This document shows, in pieces, positions 59,389-64,000 of a stretch of DNA of 64,000 bases. The notes beneath the pieces are model-generated. The model made no database searches and was not told the DNA's origin. It was given only the letters and a program-made list of their open reading frames with translations. The translations under genes and the position numbers were made by a program. The stretch's first letter is position 1. The number at the start of each line of letters is the position of its first letter. This DNA comes from Mercurialis annua (Eukaryota > Streptophyta > Magnoliopsida > Malpighiales > Euphorbiaceae), in assembly GCF_937616625.2 (NCBI RefSeq), contig NC_065571.1:5830501-5894500 (forward strand), given 5' to 3'.

Positions 59389-59900
59389 GACTTTGATATG
59401 CAATCAAACAGTTTTGAGCAACAAAAACGAAACTGCACACCAGGTGTCTGTAAAATGTCCTGAGATAAAACAAACCCTAAGTTTTGAAGAGTTAAAATCT
59501 GGGTTCTTAAGTGAAGATCCACCCACATCAAGGCATAGTAAGTTATACTAATACATACAAAAAAAACTTCTATTTTTGTAGAATTAACTACCATTCAAGA
59601 TTAGAATAACCTACACAAGAAGAAAGGAACCATTTTTTAAGACAGTATGATAAAAAAACACGCAATGAAATGTTTTCAGTTTCAAGAAAAAGTAGAAGCA
59701 AGACAGATCAGGGCTCAAGAACAAAAACAAGTACCAATGCTAAACAAAAATTCAAGAAACTAGACAGTGATGGATTTGATGATGACGCGAAGATTTCGGT
59801 CTGAACAGAAACAGAGAAAAAAGAGAGAGATTCGATGTGCGCATGGGTAGGTTTTGTTTGTGCGCAGAAGCAAGAAACAGCTCGTCTTCCAAGAAAAATA
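59389..59900 (-). promoter_or_regulatory. 5' leader of PP2C with a probable intron
   Basis: On the minus strand a donor TTG|GTACTTG lies near 59732 and an acceptor TTGTGTAG|GTTATT near 59612, suggesting a leader intron of about 120 bases. A second AG acceptor (TTTTACAG) near 59449 is possible. A GA-rich leader lies at 59800-59860. Confidence 0.4.
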
Positions 59901-60483
59901 ATCTACTGTAGAGCGAGTTTTTTTTAGATTGGATGATAATTTAGTAAGATTCAGATAGACAAAGATTATGTACTAATTAGGATTATGCACTAATTAATCT
60001 ACTTGGATTTTTGGATTTATTTCTTTTTGAATTAGCTGAAAGTTCATTAACTTTTTTATTTTAAGTAGAGTGTCAATGCTCATTTTTAATTTAATGGTGG
60101 TTTCCATTATCTAACTTATTTAAGATAATCATCTCTTTAATTATCTTACATGAGTAGTTATATATGAATAAGTTTCTATTTATAAGAAGACATTATGTTT
60201 TTATATCCATGTCTTTGATTATTTTACTAAATATATAATTTTAAAAATAATTTAAGTGTTCTAATTTGTTAATTTTACGACTTAAAAAATTGTATTTAAA
60301 TTTATTTTAATAAATTTATAATGTTATAGATGATGAGTTTGTGCAATTGATCTTCTATTTCAAATTAAAAAGTGCTTTGTGGATTTAAAAGAAGAATTAT
60401 GTGAATGAAAGTAAATTTAATTGTTAAGTATTTATTATATTTATTCAAAATTGCAAAATTTACGAACTATGATATGTAAATTA

Positions 60484-60743
60484 CTCCCTCCGTCCCGTTT
60501 AAGAAGTCCCATATTCTATTTTGGGATGTCCCATTTAAAAAGTTCCATTACTATTTTTAGATTACTTTTCCATTGAATACCCCATTTTACCCTTATTTTA
60601 GTTATCTTAAAAGAGTTTTATGAAAAATTCCACTATCATTAATAGGGGCAAAACATGAAAAAACATGAAAAGACAAGAATAATTAATGTTTTCTTAATCT
60701 GTGTGTAAAGTCAAATGGGACTTTTAAAGTGGGACGGAGGGAG
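60484..60743. mobile_element. Stowaway MITE, well preserved
   Basis: 260 bp bounded by CTCCCTCCGTCCCGTTTAAG and its near complement (CTTTTAAAGTGGGACGGAGG then GAG), with TA on both sides (60482-60483, 60744-60745). Confidence 0.92.
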
Positions 60744-61143
60744 TATGTTTTAGTGATATATTTAATAAAAAGTTTAATGTCTTAAAAGTCAAAACTTTTT
60801 GATATTGTCAATTTTAACTAATACTTTTAATATAGCTTAATTTATTCTAATTTGATATTTGTCGTGTCAATTATAGTATTTTTAAAATAATTTAAAATGT
60901 TGTTATATGCCAATCATGTCACGGATGACTCAATATATTTTAACAAAAAATATAACATGTCATCTGTTTTTTTATATGTATTAAAAAAAATCAATTTAGT
61001 TATATTTTTTCTATCAAGAGTGAGATGATTCAGTTTGATTTAAGCGGCATGTCAAAATAATTAATTAAAAGTTGGCGAATTATCTATGACATGGCTAACA
61101 TGTGGCCAATATTTAAATTATTTTAAGAAATGACCATAAGTAA

Positions 61144-61245
61144 TCAATGAGTTATAACTTAAATGGTATAAATGCAAGATATTAATCTGTTAGGTCGTGA
61201 GTTCGATTCCTCACACAATCGCTCTTCTTTTTCATTTATGTAAAA
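61144..61245 (+). mobile_element. tRNA-derived SINE, copy 4, with 16-bp target duplication
   Basis: A-box-like ATAACTTAAATGGTATAAAT, then B-box GAGTTCGATTCC, then a T-rich tail. The flanks AAATGACCATAAGTAA (61128-61143) and AAATGACTATAAGTAA (61246-61261) are a 16-bp target duplication with one mismatch, clear evidence of retroposition. Confidence 0.9.
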
Positions 61246-62344
61246 AAATGACTATAAGTAACATAATAAATATTAAATTATGCTATATTAAACATTATTT
61301 AAAATTTATCTCATTAGTAAAAATTTGACTTTTCAAGACATTACATCTTTAAAAAAATAGTTAAACTTGTGTATATAAAAACTAGTTTTGGCTTATATCA
61401 ATTCATAAATCACGTATTCCCACAGTTTAAAGTTGGTATAAAAAGTTAATTTAAATAAAATAAGTTCAATTTTATACATGCTAACTATAGTAATTAATTT
61501 TTTACTTCTCCTAATCTTTATTTCTTATTGATAGGTGACATCTTTAAGAATTAATTTGACTGGAGAAGGAGAAAACTAAAAAAATCAAATATAATCAAGA
61601 TTGAGGAAAATTGTTTGGAGACTATGTATAAATAAAAAGTCATATATCTTTATAAATTAAATATTCTGATGGTCAAGAAATTAATAAGCTGAATAAATTT
61701 CATATTCAAGAGAACCAATAGTACATTAAGATGTAGAATTGTGGAAATTAAAAGAATCCGTCAAACATTCCAAAGTCGATGATAATGTATTATACATATT
61801 AAAATAATAGGTGTTGTAGCTTAAATTATAAAAATAAATACAAATATAATTTTATTAGTTAATAAATATATTTTAAATTAATTTATAAATTTATTTGTTA
61901 AGAAGGGATATATTTATAATAATAGCTAAAGTCACACTGAAATTCTAAACGGACAACTAATAGAAATAAATATATTCTACTAAATAGACAATTAAAAAAA
62001 CGGAGGGAATAGTTTCTAATGATATTTTAATTATATAGTGATTATTTATAATGACGAGGGTGCAATCCCCCTCTATCTAGTAATAATAAAAGAAAACCAA
62101 AAAATAGTCTAATACTATTGCTCCAGAGCATTAAAAAGAAGGGTGAAACAAAAATAAATATAAATAAAATATAAATATAGAATTATTATGATCTTTAAAT
62201 TTATGGGTCAAGGTTATATAAAATTTACGATATTTTAGTAATTTAATCTAATACTTTATAAAATATGATTAAATATTTTTATTTTTTGTGTTTAAAATTT
62301 ACAAAAATATATCAGATAATATATTATATCAATCTCAACAGATT

Positions 62345-62720
62345 TGTATTTTTATTATGACTTAACTCATTTTTAAGTTTATGTACTTTTTATTTTTTAT
62401 TTATTTGATTTTTGGTCTATGTTACTTTTTTAATTAATCTTTGTACTTTTCATTTTTTATTTATCTAGTCTCTCTACAATCAAATTTTACAATGATTTAG
62501 TTTTTAAAAAAATAAGCTAAGGACGAAATAAACAAAAAATAAAACTTTAGAAAGGACTGGATAAATAATAAATTCACAAAAAATATGAAAATAGAAATGC
62601 AGGGACTAAATAAATAAAAATAAAAAATATAAAGACTAACTAAATAAGCAAAATAGACCAGAAACTAAATAAATAAAAAGTAAAAAAATACAGGGATCTA
62701 AGGATGGATTATGCCCTATA
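62345..62720. mobile_element. Decayed long-TIR foldback element
   Basis: The left half holds TTTATGTACTTTTTATTTTT and ATCTTTGTACTTTTCATTTT. The right half holds their complements (ATAAATAAAAAGTAAAAAAA; AAATAAAAATAAAAAATATA) and GGACTAAATAAATAAA words. Probably Mutator-like; boundaries approximate. Confidence 0.5.
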
Positions 62721-63839
62721 TTATTAATGCTAATTTTAGTATATTTGTATTTAATGCCTTGACCAATTGCTTTTTACACGCTTTGAAATAAAAAGTTGTC
62801 AATTTGACTTATTTTAAAAAAATTATGGATTGAATTACCATAATATATCTAATATAATTTATATGAATATGCCCGATAAATTTATGAACCGAAATAACTT
62901 TTATATAAAAAGTATGTACATGCCAATAAAATGGAGTACGTTTTAATTAGTTTTTTTATTTGTTTAGGAAGATCATTACCTCATTCGAAAAATTCTTATT
63001 CATATCTTGCTTTCTAAAATGAATTTATTTTATTTTATATTTACGGTAAACTGTCTTATTATTAATGAGATAAATTTGAAAACAATTCGAACAATCGGAC
63101 CCAAGTAACGACACCAAACATATAATTTTATGCTCTAAAAATTGTTATAAAAGCAATTCATGAAAATTCTTATTTATTATTAAAAAATTCATCTCAATTA
63201 TTTATGCATTGGGTAGAATTTGGGTGAACATCAACAATTGTTTTTCGTAAGATAATGCTAGAGATAGAGGAAAAACCCAAGAAAAGTACCCTTGAGTTCA
63301 CTTGGCAAAGCAAGCAAAATTCCAAAAGTGTTTATTCAAAAGAACACATTTTGGTTTTAGCACAGAAATGTATAGATGATGGGGGGGGACCAAATAGTGT
63401 TATTTCTTGATTACTTTCTTTTTATCATTAATCTTCCCTCTCTTTCTAATTATTTTATAATAATTCATTGCTTTATCACCTAAAGGTGGTATTCTTTCAA
63501 ATTGTGGCCTTATATTATTACTAATTGTGCTATTATTATCAAGAATTATTGTTGGTGAGTCTTTATCATGAACATTGTTTTAAGTACGAAGCTGAACTAG
63601 CCGATTCAATCGGTTTGATTGAAAATTATAGATTGTTTCGATTTGTTTGAAAAGTATAATTTATTTTAATTTGATTTAAAAAAATTAGAAATACGATTCA
63701 ATTCTAACAACATGCTTGTAATTACATGTTCATCCTTTTAAAGAGAATTGAGGACGCCATTTTTGCAAACTCATCAACAAAATACATTAATAACAGTAAT
63801 CAAACTACTCAACCACGACTCAATTCTTTTAGTAGAAAA

Positions 63840-64000
63840 TCAAGTCAGGCACATTTTCAGGTGAGATCCGGAATGGAAACTTTCTTCATCTTCGTCATCG
63901 AGACCGTTGCCTTCTCTTTTTGTCGGTGCGAGATCGACCACGCAATCAGGAGCTGCTCTCCCTGCTGCAGTAGCTGTGTCGAGGTCGGTTCCACCGCATA
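63840..64000 (-). CDS. Possible C-terminal end of an unidentified gene (partial)
   Basis: The last 160 bases are clearly GC-richer than the preceding 4 kb. On the minus strand one frame runs open from the window edge to TGA at 63842-63840, reading ...GTDLDTATAAGRAAPDC, then an acidic DDEDEESFHSGSH and LKMCLT. Another minus frame is also open to a TGA near 63868 (...KKVSIPDLT). I do not recognise the protein. Composition alone supports coding or a promoter-proximal exon. Confidence 0.35.
   Translation of the reverse strand, partial: CGGTDLDTATAAGRAAPDCVVDLAPTKREGNGLDDEDEESFHSGSHLKMCLT

Larger units (their letters stand above)
59901..63839. other. Gene-free AT-rich region
   Basis: I find no gene. 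It contains a Stowaway MITE, a SINE and a decayed foldback element, listed separately. A CGGAGGGAATAG end near 61999-62010 is probably another degraded Stowaway terminus. Confidence 0.6.

Noticed and set aside
59389..59403. Upstream ATG giving MHIKV before the PP2C start
   Set aside because: Starting at the next ATG gives [10 protein letters not shown], a clear acylation signal of this subgroup.
61150..61215. tRNA gene
   Set aside because: A and B boxes are present but no cloverleaf or acceptor stem forms, and flanking target duplications show a SINE.

Overview
The window is nuclear DNA of a flowering plant, most likely a eudicot; I cannot name the species. It is strongly AT-rich, its genes carry GT-AG introns, and its families are plant-typical: a DMP/DUF679 membrane protein, plastid-type PPDK with an N-terminal targeting region, RF298-type RING ligase, FBA-type F-box protein, plant SAC3B and myristoylatable PP2C. 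Many plant transposon families are also present. I see no organellar, bacterial or viral segment.

Layout. 1-1.73 kb: no gene. 1.74-2.95 kb: a single-exon gene (+) for a small protein with a C-terminal EDC1/PNRC-like proline motif. 3.4-4.7 kb: three MITEs. 4.7-11 kb: a decayed element with a 'putative gypsy-type transposon' protein, split by a 1,720-bp hAT element with perfect termini and an exact 8-bp target duplication. 11-17.4 kb: a transposon graveyard, including a 1,158-bp Mutator-like element whose core is a dense palindrome array, a probable LTR, and an RNase H relic interrupted by a MITE. 17.5-18.1 kb: DMP gene (+). 18.9-21.1 kb: DNase I-like/EEP gene (-). 22.8-24.7 kb: SpoU methyltransferase (-). 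25.9-32.25 kb: PPDK (-), 19 coding exons. 32.3-35.4 kb: repeats. 35.4-39.6 kb: RF298-type RING protein (-). 41.0-41.4 kb: tiny twin-CX9C gene (+). 42.0-43.5 kb: F-box gene (-). 44.9-45.4 kb: MSRB (-). 46.3-55.9 kb: SAC3B (+), 17 coding exons. 56.7-59.4 kb: PP2C (-). 60-63.8 kb: repeats. 63.84-64.0 kb: possible 3' end of another gene (-).

The genes are ordinary, independently transcribed plant genes and do not form one pathway. Shared compartments can be noted: twin-CX9C protein and MSRB in redox/mitochondrial upkeep, SAC3B in mRNA export, the EDC1-motif protein possibly in decapping, RF298 and F-box in ubiquitin transfer. MSRB and SAC3B are divergent over about 865 bp; SAC3B and PP2C converge.

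The unusual content is in the mobile DNA. At least four tRNA-derived SINE copies are present, three with readable target duplications of 12-16 bp. A MITE family with GTAGCACGGA termini recurs about five times, and several Mutator-like foldback elements have exact 9-bp duplications. Exon positions were derived by hand from splice sites and reading frame; no alignment or database search was run.
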